In this document: positions 1 through 11,009 of the stretch, one piece after another | Numbering within the stretch: position 1 is the stretch's first letter | How the letters are laid out: each line of letters opens with the position of its first letter | Assembly: GCA_008711295.1 (NCBI GenBank) | Contig: VUYV01000017.1 | Coordinates: 1,023,131-1,087,130, forward strand | Direction: 5' to 3' | Origin: Anarhynchus alexandrinus | Taxonomy: Eukaryota > Chordata > Aves > Charadriiformes > Charadriidae | Length of the DNA stretch: 64,000 bases | Program-made: the position numbers and the translations under genes | The notes under the pieces: model-generated | Seen by the model: the letters and a program-made list of their open reading frames with translations, nothing else | Database searches by the model: none | Told to the model about the DNA's origin: nothing

Positions 1-74
1 GGGGGGGGTGAAAGGGGGGGCGGACCGAGTTGTAAGTTATATTTACCTTCCGCCCGGGAGGAGCGCCGCGCTGG

Positions 75-96
75 ATGTCGCTCCTCTCCCCCTCGG
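75..96 (+). other. Possible start codon followed by splice donor
   Basis: An ATG at 75 is followed by six more open codons and then CTCG|GTGAGT, a near-perfect donor with its GT at 96-97. If used, it would give a seven-codon start exon or a short upstream ORF in a 5' UTR. The donor also overlaps a TGAGTCA site, so the match could be coincidental. Nothing else shows that this exon is real. Confidence 0.2.
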
Positions 97-151
97 TGAG
101 TCACCCGAGTCCGGAACCGGAGCGAGGGACTAGATTATGAACATGACTTCA
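97..151. promoter_or_regulatory. AP-1-type site and near-CRE in the CpG island
   Basis: TGAGTCA at 97-103 is a perfect AP-1 (TRE) consensus. TGACTTCA at 144-151 differs from the palindromic CRE TGACGTCA at one base. A CCGGAA ETS-like core lies between them at 111-116. The 120-175 stretch is much less GC-rich than the rest of the island, which may mean it is under sequence constraint. The AP-1 match overlaps the possible splice donor at 95/96, so one of the two readings may be accidental. Confidence 0.35.
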
Positions 152-255
152 CCGATGACAGCCATTCCCTCCTCTTCCTAAACTCCTGCCCCTCCTCCGG
201 CCCCCCTCCAGCCGCCTCCCCTCACCGACGCCACCGCTCAGGAAGCGGCCTTCCC

Positions 256-313
256 ATTGGTCCGGCGGCGAGGGAGTGCCCGCCCCTCTGCGCCGAAACG
301 GCGGCTCTATTGG
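256..313 (-). promoter_or_regulatory. Paired inverted CCAAT boxes (NF-Y type)
   Basis: ATTGG occurs at 256-260 (context CCCATTGGTCC) and again at 309-313 (context TCTATTGGCGC), 53 bp apart and in the same orientation. Paired CCAAT boxes at this kind of spacing, inside a GC-rich TATA-less island, are typical NF-Y targets and usually lie 50-150 bp from transcription starts. This suggests that the start sites lie near this point. The motif match is direct; binding is inferred. Confidence 0.55.
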
Positions 314-390
314 CGCCGGCTAACTGTCGCTCAATCGAGAGGTTGGGGAGGGGAGGAGTGTTGTGTGGGTGTGAGCGCGAGCGCGAGCCA

Positions 391-408
391 GCGTGTGCGC
401 GCGCGCGC
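391..408. repeat. Alternating purine-pyrimidine GC/GT tract
   Basis: Eighteen bases of strictly alternating purine and pyrimidine (GTGTGCGCGCGC type), preceded by GAGCGCGAGCGCGAG. Such runs favour left-handed Z-DNA and are common near active promoters. GCGC-rich words here also resemble NRF1 half sites. Confidence 0.6.
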
Positions 409-740
409 CGAGGGCCGCGCTCCCGTGCTGGCCCAGGGGCGGTGGGGCAGACCCGGCTGCTGCTCGCCGTTCCGCTGTGCCCCTTCACCAGCTCGGCTGT
501 GCTGAGGGGAAGGGAGGGGAGGAGAGGGACGGAAGCGCCCTCCGGGAGGAGGGTGAGGCGGCGGCGGTACTCGCGGGAGCAGTTTGGGGAGAGGTGAAGA
601 AGGTGCTGGAAGTCCGCCGCGCCGCTGCCTCAGCCTGCCGGGGCGAGCCCGCCGCCGCTGGGGCGGGGAGGAGCCGCCGGCCTGGCGGGCCTTGGGGTCT
701 CCTGTACCTGGGGGAGGGAGGCAGGAGGCTGCTCTCTCCC

Positions 741-765
741 TGCCTTTTTTAAAAAAAAAAAAAAA
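741..765. repeat. T6-A15 homopolymer junction
   Basis: CC, then a short T run, then fifteen A at 751-765, inside the CpG island. It is an abrupt AT tract in GC-rich DNA. It could be a nucleosome-excluding dA:dT element or a decayed retroposed tail; no retroposed gene lies upstream. Confidence 0.6.
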
Positions 766-1075
766 GGCATGGAAGGGCGTTGTCATTCATCCCGAAACTT
801 ACAGCCCGGTCTCCGATGGCGGAGGGTGCTGTCGTGGACGAGAGGAGGCTGCCGAGGCCGTTGCAGCCGGAGCGGGCGGGGGGGCTGCTCCCGCCGCTGG
901 CGGCCGCGGCGCGGAGGCACCGGCGGGGCTGGCGGGCCGTTCTTTGCCGCGGGCCGTTCCTTACCACAGGCCCTCTCGCAGGACCCGGCTGCTGCCTGCC
1001 GCCGGTCTGGAGGCGGCTGTTGAAGCAGTCGCCAGATATGACACGTCTGTGTGAAGAGCGGAGGTGGATCTCGGG

Positions 1076-4000
1076 TTTCTTAGGGGTAGGAAGGGTAAAC
1101 AGTGCGATTATGTTTGTTCGTCTTGCTTGCTTCCGTCCTTTTAGCTCCTTAGCAGTGGGTTTGGAAGTACAGTTTTCGACTCCGCGTGCTGGTGCTGTAT
1201 TTTATTATTATTATTTTAATGTTGCAGATCGTTTACCTGATCTGCAGCCAAGCGCTGCAGAGCTTTCACGTTGTTTGCCGAAGCTATACCTGTTTATGTA
1301 ACAAACGACTGAAGTACTTCATTAAAGTAATGGGCCCGGCGGTCTGAAGGTTGGTTGGTTTGGTTTTTTTTGAACATCAGTTGTGGAGTCAACAATAAAA
1401 AAAAAAAAGGTGGTGTCATATGTAATTACCTCTTTTTTTTCTCTCTCTTCGTATGGGAGGTATTTGCTATTCTGAAGCTAATGTAACTCTCTTATTGGGG
1501 ATTTTCAGTTTGTGCTATGGAGTAAAAAGAGGTACTTCAATATTAAAATCAGTAGCTACCACAGAAGCGCAGGTGACAGTATTTTAACCTGAAGTTCCTC
1601 TGCTGTGGACAGGTGGAGTAGTTAAGGACCTGAGGCAATGCTGTGAGCACCAAATGCACTGTGTGGTCATTAAGTGACAGCTATTGTTTACGTAGTGTTT
1701 AGCTTGGTGCTTTCTCTGTTGGTTGAATAGGGCCAGTAATCACCAAGTTACAATGCTGGCTCTACAGTGCTAATTACTACTGTTTCTGTACTTTTCCAAG
1801 GCGTTATTACTTAGTCGTTAGCTTCATCTTATTTGTTATGTAAAGTGACTACCAAAATGCTGAAAAGTAAGTGTGTAAGAATTAATGCAAACTGGACAGC
1901 ACTAAGTATCCAATAAACAAATAAAACATTTAAAAGGCTATATTTTCAGTTCACCATCGTCTGGGAAAAATACTTACTTGGGAACAAAATCAAAGAAATT
2001 GAAACATTCAAATCTGTGTGTACAGAATACCCAATATCATTAGGTAAAATGTTTGATCCACGAGTAATTCATAATTTTGGGGTTAGCTTTGTCTTAAACT
2101 GTGAGTTGCAACCAGGTGTCTTAGAGCTAGAAGAATGTAGTTAACATTCTTGGAAAATTATGCTAATGAAAATGAAGGCTGTGAAAAGATTCCTTTTTTT
2201 CTTTTTTTTTTTTCCTTCATATCCTGCTGTAATTCTCATTAGGCAGTCTTTTTTTTTTTTTTCCTCCACCATTCCCCAGGGTAAATCTGAGGGCCCTTAG
2301 CCTTTTCTCTCTCCAGAAGACAAAACAAGCCTGAAATAATGGAGAGGAAGCTTCCTTGCAAGGCAGCTCAACTATTTGACTCAGCGGCACTCAAACCGTT
2401 CTAAACCAGGTCAAGCCATTCTTTTTGGTGAAAGGCATACAGAGAAGAAAAAAGGAATATGAAAGTAATCTCTTGGGCAAAAGAAAAAATGTTCACTTGA
2501 CTTTGGGATAAATGCACCTATATTTTGTTAACAATTAGGTTTATTTTGGGAAGGCTGCAGACGCTAGTTTCATTTTGGGGCAACAAAAAATCCTGTTGAA
2601 TGGACATGTTGCTTATGTCAATCTGAAGGATTTCTGTTTTTGTATTTTGATGAAGTGTCATTTAATCTCATTGTAACCTGTATTGAGGGGTTGGAAAACA
2701 TGTTTTTTGTTAAGGCAGGCATGTTCAACTGATGTGCAAATCTTTACTGAAATTGATAGGGTCAGAAATTGATAGGGTCAATAAGGATTCGCTATATGAG
2801 ACTTGAGTGGCTGAAGATTCACACATATTGCATATGCAACCATGGTGAATAATCACATGTTAAAGGATAAATTTCTTTTCCCCTCATTGATTTGTCTAGG
2901 TTAGCAAAAGGAAAAAAAGATGAGGACCTTTAACTGAATTAATGCTTTGGATGATGCTGACAACAGTAAAATTGCACATAAAGTTTTCAAACTAGATGAA
3001 GTATCATGATGAGAAGAGGTACCATTTTGTTGTGGAACTAAAGCTTGTTTACATGAGGAATGATACCAATATAATTAAAACTGTTTAGAAACAGATATGT
3101 TGGTGGGACTCTTGCAGGGACACTCTTACACGAAAAGCCACCAGGGAGTTGCAGATGTTTACAGCAACCTCACCGTTACCAATTCAAAACCTCTGCTGTA
3201 ACAGCTTGTGGTGGTATTTCTCTGTTTGCTACCAACTTAGAAGAAACGGCAGAAAGAGTATTTTTTTAGTGCCTCAGCTTGTTCCTAGCAAAGTCCAACT
3301 GCTTAGGGTAGGTGTCCAGTGAAAATGGGTTTAAGCTAGAACATTCCATGAAGATGGCTTCGTGCTCAGGTTTCTATATAACTAACAAAACGGAAGAAAA
3401 AGATTTTTTTACATGTTCAGGGAAGTCGTAAGTAAGAAAACTGAAGACTTGCCTTATAGAAATGCATAACACTTTTGCATATGTCTGCTGCTTTGGTGGA
3501 CAGTGTGTGCCCCAAAAAGCAAAGAGAAAAAACATACTTGTTTGAACTTTAATCGAAGCCTTCAAAGGTGAAAATGGGGCGGAGGCAAGATACTTAAGCT
3601 TTACAGTGAAGTATGTTCATTGAGATCACCATCAGGTGGAGAAATCAAGACTGGTCTCCATGAGTTTGCTGCAGTAAGGTGGAAGTGTTTTGTCTTTTAT
3701 ACCAAGATAGTTCACGTGTCTTGGGTAACTAACACAGAAGAAGCAGACTTTTTTTTAATTAAACGGTGAAGGCAAACCCTGTGATGATGAAGTGAATCGC
3801 TGAGGTAAGAAATGCTGGAAAGTGTCTGTTTTGTTGGTATTCCCTGCAAAAGTCTTCTCATGCCCTATTTGGTGTATATTGGGAACAGTACTTTTCCTGA
3901 AGTAGATGAATCCTAGAGGGAAGGATACTCTCTACTTCCCCATCTATTGATCCACAGTGTGTAATATGAGCGTGCCATACTCCATTGAAATGGTGCATCT

Positions 4001-4559
4001 CAGCCTGATATGATTGGCAACAAAGTAATCATTACAGCTGATTAGAGTCTTTCCTTCTCTTATGGAAGATGTAATTGTTTCCTAACTTAAAAGTAAAATT
4101 TCTGTTCTTATACAACTTTCGTGGATGTGTTTGGTACTAGTGCACTTTTCCCCTCAGCCTTTATTTTTGGAGACATACATGTTCATCTGTCTGTCTTCAT
4201 AGGTTTAAAAGATACAGCCCCTCTCAAAGTAGTATCATTTGCTCTAAACTCTCAAGGTGTTTGTGAGTGTGGTGTCAAAAAGATAACATTCAGGTGGTAT
4301 CTTCTCAAGGCTAAGTAGAGGGGAGTAGTTATCTCTTTTGTCTAAAGAGTCTTTCTGAATACATTCCAAAATGAAGTCTGTGTGCGAGAAAGGTGGGTTG
4401 GCTTGCAGTGATGATGTGCTAGTGTTCCTATTTATTTTGTAGTCCATGAAATTCCAGAGTTTGGTTTGAAGTCATATTTTAAGGGAGAGGAGAAGCACAC
4501 TGTGGTGTTGATCTCTCTCTCGCCTTGTTTTTTTCAGGCTGCCATTTTGTTGCTTAACC
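1076..4559. other. AT-rich non-coding DNA, no gene seen
   Basis: This follows the CpG island and has stop codons in all frames at short intervals. It holds short homopolymer tracts: A at about 1383-1408, T at 2194-2213 and T at 2249-2262. The two T-rich tracts resemble strong splice acceptors, ending CATTAG at 2242 and CCCCAG at 2279. A 16-bp direct repeat lies at 2750-2780. Intron or intergenic spacer is the simplest reading. Confidence 0.6.
2750..2780. repeat. 16-bp tandem duplication
   Basis: The unit AAATTGATAGGGTCAG at 2750-2765 is repeated at once from 2766 with 15 matching bases. It is a local two-copy slippage duplication. Confidence 0.85.
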
Positions 4560-4870
4560 AGGTGGTCCCAGTTTTGTATTTGTGTTTTTGCACGAGGATC
4601 ACTTTAGACCTGATTTTATTGAATCTTGTCCTAATGGGTTTTGAGCTTCCCTGCATTTTCTCAGCATCATGTTCAGTTCTAATCCTCTCTTCTAAGGGGC
4701 TCACCAAATCCCACTAGCTTTGTGTCAGCTGCAGATTTTATAAACAAACTCATCACTGAAGCAATTAAAAAGAATATTGAACAGAACTGTGCCCAGAATT
4801 GATTTCTCTGGGACTCTGAGATGTCCTCTGTTACCGAGTGTTCATTCTTGGGTGCTAACCTGTTCTGATT
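4560..4870 (-). mobile_element. Ancient CR1/L3-like LINE fossil (RT region)
   Basis: Read on the minus strand, this piece follows the reverse-transcriptase region of CR1/L3-type LINEs. Plus-strand blocks at about 4615-4640 (ATTGAATCTTGTC), 4672-4690 (TTCAGTTCTAATCCTCTCTT), 4715-4740 (GCTTTGTGTCAGCTGCAGAT) and 4770-4810 (ATATTGAACAGAACTG) match the order and spacing of the same stretch in the younger CR1 at 46540-46720. A minus-strand reading gives SAADTKLVGFG, a decayed form of the FADDTKLGG catalytic motif. The second aspartate is kept and frames are broken elsewhere. It is far more diverged than the other CR1 copies here, so it is probably an early amniote-age insertion. Edges are approximate. 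Confidence 0.75.
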
Positions 4871-6744
4871 CTGGCAGCTGGTCATCTTTTTGCATGTTTT
4901 TTGTAAGATAATCTGTTTCCTATTTTTGGCTATTCGTGGTCTGTTAAACTGCCTGCTGGAAGTGGGCAAACAACTCTTCCTCAGTGGGGCAAAGCCAAAA
5001 TGCTGAATGGGTGCCAGTAGTTCTTGAAGAGTCCCTTTTGTTGTGCTTCTTGTGGTTAATAGTGTTCCTACTGCAAACATGAATTTACCCATCCTTAAAC
5101 AATCTCCAAGTTTATCTCTAAGTAGAAGAAACAGAAGTAAAATCTATGGTCGTTTGCTTATTCTAGTGTTCCTGATATTAGAATTGTGCTAATTGCAGAA
5201 CAGTGGGGGAATACGTAAGGATAATTATGGCTGTAGAATTTTGATCCTATAAGAAGTAAAGGTTGTGAACGTACTAGATTGGGAAAAATAAATTATTTGT
5301 TGTATGATTATGAAGACTATGGTGATTCAATTTAGTCAAAGTGAAAAACAAGCATAGAGGACCACACTGTATTCTTCAGGTAACACTCAATTCAAGCCAG
5401 GCTACTACTCGAAGAATGGCATATATTACAGTATCAGTTCCAGCATGCAGTATCAAGTTGGGTTAGAAAGGAAATCTGTGTAGGCAATGAATACTGGGGC
5501 CTTTGGAAAGTGTGACTTGCACTTGAATTCTGGATAAGTCACAGTTACGTACCAGGGAAATCTAAGGACTCTTCTGTATATCAAGCATGGTGGTCACAAA
5601 GACACAATCACAAAAACCTGGATCCTCACGTTAGTGGAATTTGCCATAGCTTGCTCTTTTCTCCTCCATGCACTTTTCTCTCATCCAATTTTTGAGAGTT
5701 GTGTTCCTCTCTCTTTGCTTACAAGCATTTAAATTTTCACTTCACAGCTTCTTCCTTTTTGTAGTTACCTCCTTTTTTTCATGTATGTTATGCTTTCTTC
5801 CAGTGCACTTGTTCCTGTATCAATGCTGTTCATTCCAGTGTTATGCATGGTGACTACAAGGTGGAATTATACTACCTAAGAAATACTCATCTTAATAAGC
5901 TACTGCTTGCCATTTATGCAAAATTTGAGGTCCTGTTATGAGTTCTGTCTCCGCTTCTTGAAATACAGACTTGGTTTTCCCCAGATACAAGCATGATTAA
6001 GACAATAGGCCAAATTCAGCCTTATTTTGATCCCAAGTTTTGTAACTGCTGCTAACATGGCTTACATCCTTCCTAAATATGCATTTTCTCTAACACTTAA
6101 CATCCATACATAACTTCATAGCACGAAAGATGGGATATCCTTGTCCTGGCAACCAGGAAAAAAAATAAATACCACAGACAAAAATGTAACTCTGACTCTC
6201 TCTGAAGAGAAAAAAGTACTGTTTTCACAGTATTATTTTGGGATAATATTGCCTGTTTTGTGTGTGTTCAGGTTTGAGACTACAAAGTTGTGAATCCCCA
6301 GCAAAGCACAGGTATATCAATATAATTCCTGCTTTTTTTTTCTTGAGCAGTAGAATATGTTTGCAATTTCTCAGTCATGGCATCTTTTTTTTTTCCCCCG
6401 CCCAATTCAATAGCAGCTATCAAATAAAATTACAAGATTCAACAGTATGTTCTAAATCAACCACACAAAAGTCTATTTTGTATCATGTAGCAGAATATGT
6501 TGAGATTCCCTCCTACTCAAAGGTGGAACTTTTGAGGCAAGTGTAAGAACTTCTCATTAGCCTTTGTATCTCAAAAATGTATTTTATCAAAAATCAACCC
6601 AGTGGGTATGATGATAAGGGAAAACAAAACAGTAAAACGGGGAGGGTAATTGTCAATTAAGAGAGATTTGTTTCAGTATTTTGTTAAGTAGGTTTTCAGC
6701 ATGCAAGGACAGTTTTGTCGTGTACTATAGCACAATTTCCCCAG

Positions 6745-6959
6745 GTGAGTGACAGCTATCTGCGCAGTTACACAATTTTATCAGAAAGGCCAAAGGCACA
6801 TAGCAAACCTGGGATGTGTAAGCTTCTCCAGAGGCTATCAAACACCTGGATAAATTTGGGCCATCTCTGCTGCCGTTCAACTTACAGAATAATGGCAAGA
6901 TACAGCCTTAAGGTGGTTCTGTTCGTGCTCACTTATGAGCTCATTGTCAACAGTTATAG
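6745..6959 (+). other. Exon-like open segment with splice signals
   Basis: A stretch of 215 bp is open in one frame. A CCCCAG acceptor at 6739-6744 precedes it and a strong donor, TATAG|GTAAGTAG, with GT at 6960-6961 follows it. The reading frame stays open exactly to the donor and stops two bases later in the intron phase. The predicted peptide (includes LSNTWINLGHLCCRSTYRI) matches no family I know. It could be a non-coding RNA exon or coincidence. The acceptor has only a weak pyrimidine tract. Confidence 0.12.
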
Positions 6960-9900
6960 GTAAGTAGGACTCTGGAGATGTTTTTATTTTATACTTGTTC
7001 CTCACTAAATCAGATGCACAAACATGAAATACAGCTGGGTGATAAGGAAGGTGTGGGATTTAAGGTGTGGAGTTCTGATTTCAGCTTGAATATACTGGCC
7101 TCATCAATATGCAGACTTTTCCTAATTCAGTGTTCACACCCTGGTTAGGACATAAGAATAGTTTGCTTCTGTTTAGCTTAGTCGATTGATCTTGAAGCAA
7201 AAATAAATCATTCACCATGGGACAGCGTTCAGGACACCCCTAGATTCAGCTGTACCAATGGAAGAAGTAGATGTCAGCTGTCTTCTGCTGCTGTTTACAG
7301 TAGTCACTGCTTGCAGTGGTCTGCCAACACAGCAATTCATATGACCATTCTCTAGTACAAGAAATTCATATAAATCAGGTTAATTTTGATGCTTAAGGTA
7401 AATCGTGTGAGCCGACCAATCAGATTTTGCCAGAGTAATGCTGCTACAGGCTGTGTTTTCAACATATTACAGAGAACTTCATTCTTTGCAAGAAATGTGA
7501 TGGGTGAAGGCAACATTCAATCCAAAAAACCAGCTGAATCCAGAAAGGGACATCCATCCATAAACAGGAATTCATACAAGGGATTCAGTCAAATAATTTT
7601 AAATTCACATATTCTAGTTAGGTCAGGGACACTTCTGTGTTAAAAAGGTCTGTGTGCTGCTTTCAGACCTAATGAGTTCTTCAGCCTTTATACATGTTTT
7701 CTACTGTATCACAGAAATTCTGCTACCTTAGCTTGCATGGGTTTTGTGTTCGTTGTTGCACTGACTTTGCCTGCTGTCTCTCTGAGAATAAGGGCCTGTT
7801 CACCCTTTATCATCTTGTTCAGTGACCTGTACATGTTAAACTTAAAAACACTTACAAAGTGTTGTTCTAATACAAAATGTTTTAATCTCCCCAAGTCATG
7901 TACTCATGTAAGTCATGATGATGTGCTTGAAACCTTCGGGGTGGGATAGTGATACTTACTGTCCGGTTTGTCTTGTGCAACAAATGTTAAGTTAAATAGC
8001 TGAGGTAGCTAGGGGCAGTTAGCCTCGGCAAAGAAAGTTCTCAGAACAGCTGTAGCTACATGCTGTCTTCATACCTTGGAAAAATCTAGTGTTTATCAAT
8101 TTCAGAAGCTTCAGGTATAAATGCAGAAAAAAGTGGCAGTACATGAAATTGTGGGACTCAGCAATGAAAGCTATTCTCCTCAGCTTTGATAGAGACCTCC
8201 TATGAGAAATTACCAAGCTCCTCTAGGTTACAGTAGGCTCAAGTAGTGTTCCTCTTACTACAGCTCTGACACAAATTCTGATAGATTCATATGACATATT
8301 TTAATAGGACACTCCCCCATGGGTAGGTTTCTTTTCCATCAGCCACATTACCAACCCTTGATGTAGGTCCAGGACAAAAGAGCATGTTCCTGGAACTGGC
8401 CTGCTAGGTTCTTAAATGTTTGTGGAGATAAACTTCTGTCAGAGGCTTGACTGTGCTGTTCCAGCGTAACCTGTGGTAGCTGAGGTGTGGACACAGCACT
8501 GCTTCTGAGCCAAAACCATAAAGTGGTGATTTTTGCCATGGGGTTTTGTGGATGCCTAGGGATGTGGAACGGGATGCAGTGGTCTTGCAAAGACGTGAAA
8601 GAGCAGCTTCTTCTGACAGTCAGTTGGGGATCTGACTTCCCTGGAGTTAAATAGCTTTCCAGTTGAGAAGGTGTAGGATGGAACTGGATGTATACGCTGA
8701 AGGCTTTACGAAAGGAAAATTAGTAAACATGCAAGCTTCAAAGGCAAAATTATTCCTCTAAGAGAACACTAAAGGGTGCCTGACCCAAAGAAGAAGATAG
8801 ATCCTATTACCGCCCATTGCATAAAGTCACCCTGCTATTTTGTTGAGCTGAAAGTAAAGCCTGCTGAAGAGATTTTACATCTCGGTGGCTGGGACACTCC
8901 ATTGTCCCGGCTGGCGGAAGGCAGAACAGTCTGTGTGTTAGTTTGCTGCAATGCGTGTGAGTCAGAGCCCTACATCTCTTTCCAGGCACTCTTCAGTGCT
9001 CAGGCAAGATGTTATAAATGTGAGACACCACTATCACATTCAAAACATTGTGTTCTGGTCCACCTGTTTGATTTTTAGGACTTTTAAAAACCTTTATCAG
9101 TCTGAAAGCCTCTAACTGTGCCTCAAACAGATGTATCTAGCTTCATGCACTTTTTTCCTAAGAGAATAGTCAGAGCTATAGTTTAATGAATAAACTGCTA
9201 ATAGGGTTACAAACTTAATTTTTTTTTAATGCTTTTTGTGGCCAAAGGAGCAGAATTGGACGCTGGTTTTGACCAATGTGAAAATAACCCATTTCTGATA
9301 AGAAGATACTCAGAGGACTTAAGTTCTGTGTAACAGGCTGATATCAATGGTTTTCAAATACTTCTGTTAGCAGCTGTCAAGAAACATAAATTATTTTTTG
9401 CTTTCACTTCCTCTAGACTGTATAAAACGTGCAGTTAACCAACCCTTCTTAACTTCTGACAATTTCCCACTTCCTAAAAATACCTAGGACTTTTATGTGA
9501 AATTACTTTAATGAGTGACCTGCTAAGAGCAATAACAAAATAAAGCAAAGAACCTTAGATGTCAGGTCACCCCCTGGGGCAGGGCGGGGAAATCTGGGAA
9601 AAAGTCAATTATAATTTGTTATCTGAGGGAGTTGCTTGGGTCATAAAGAGTCTTAACCTGAAAGTACTTGAAAAGTATTACTATAAGATATTGAGGAGAA
9701 AGATGCCATAGAATCTTAACGTACTAGTATCTGGAAGAAAGTAGTAAAGTTTAAAACCTCAGAATTCATTTGTTCAGGATAAAAGATGAAAGTATCAAGG
9801 AAAATAGACCATCAGGTGACTGTGGGTTTGTACTGGAGAGGTGATTGTCTAACAGGGATTTAACTCTAGTGCACTTGCTAGTTTCAGTAAATATAAAGGG

Positions 9901-10997
9901 ATACGTTTAAATGGATCATCTCTGGTTAGAAGCTTTTGAAAGCAGAGTGATTCCACTCCCGGGAGGTTGATGACCTAGGTAAACTTACACTCCTGGGTTA
10001 AAAAGAGCCTCATATTAATATTTTGGCGGATGAAACTGGGTAGATATGTTGTTATTACGATTTTGTCAATAGTGCTCATAATTTTGTGAATTGTTTTCTG
10101 TACGATTTATCGGCCCTTTGTGTTTACCTCCTATTTAGCAGGACAAACGGATTTTTCTAGGGATGTCAGGGCTACGGTCCCCTGCCTCAGTATTGCCTCC
10201 ATCCATTCTGATATGTGCTGATGATAACATTAAGGACTATGGCTGTGTACTTTTTGCCCCGAGTGCCATCTGCCTTCCCACTGGACCCAGCGCTGTGAAC
10301 AAACCATCAGGCAGTCTGGTGCTTGTGGAAGCCACTCGGACTTTTATGAAAAATTATGCTGGGGTTCTACCCAGTGTATGCTGAAGTTTCAGTTCATTTA
10401 ATGCTGTATGTTACTGTGTGTGGTATATAGACTGGTAAGCAGCACAGGTGTGTGATTGTATTAAACTTGCTCAGAAGCCTTCCGAAAAGCACAGAGAACC
10501 TGCATTTTGCTGGTGAACTTCTGAACCTCCGCTAAGACTGGATGCGTTAAGAATAATTAGCAAGGAAGAAAAAATTGTGAGTGGGTAGATGCAGGCAGTC
10601 TGAGATAGAAGAGTAATAAGACAACCATCCCCACAGTAACCAGATAAGGTCACATTTAAAAGATAACTGGAAACCAGTACTGGACTGTTGTGTAAGAGAG
10701 CCCCAAGAACAGGGAAACAAACATAATCAGTTATAAAAGACAGGCTAATATAGCCCTACTTGTAAGGGATGTAATGACAAAATAAAGCAAGCTAGCAACA
10801 GTGTAATTGGAGATGCAGTTGTGTAAGGCCTGAAACAAGTATGAAAGCCATGGAAATCTCTAGAAATGTCTTGCAAAGCATTCATTATCCTGCACCACAG
10901 TCAACAAACGCGGCTATTTTGTTTGTACTTAGGAAAGAGTGGTACATTATTGTTAATTAATAAATTGAGAATTATGATCATAAGCTTCTCTTGTTTT

Positions 10998-11009
10998 GGG
11001 GGGGGGGGG
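10998..11009. repeat. Poly-G tract (G12)
   Basis: Twelve consecutive G after TTGTTTT. Such a run is length-unstable and prone to sequencing error. Confidence 0.9.

Larger units (their letters stand above)
1..1075. promoter_or_regulatory. CpG island promoter with probable first exon(s)
   Basis: The first 1.07 kb is very GC-rich and full of CpG. At about 1080 it changes abruptly to AT-rich, CpG-poor DNA. It carries GC boxes (about 18-23, 50-55, 278-284, 435-440), two inverted CCAAT boxes and other promoter words, and no TATA box in a clear position. This is the usual signature of a vertebrate CpG-island promoter, and such islands often fire in both directions. The downstream gene could run rightward into this window, with the next 60 kb as first intron, or leftward off the window. 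Candidate first-exon donors exist on both strands: plus at 95/96, and minus near 45-48, where the reverse strand reads AAGGTAAAT. I do not recognise the gene. Long GC-rich ORFs inside the island (for example plus 780-1301) look like chance products of low stop-codon density. Confidence 0.85.

Noticed and set aside
222..786. Overlapping ORFs on both strands of the CpG island
   Set aside because: Several frames are open at once on both strands because stop codons are rare in GC-rich DNA; none has a recognisable motif.
584..1301. Long plus-strand ORFs in the CpG island (584-1054, 780-1301)
   Set aside because: Composition is driven by GC and Arg/Ala/Gly/Pro-rich chance translation. There is no domain, and the 780 frame runs on into AT-rich intron-like sequence.
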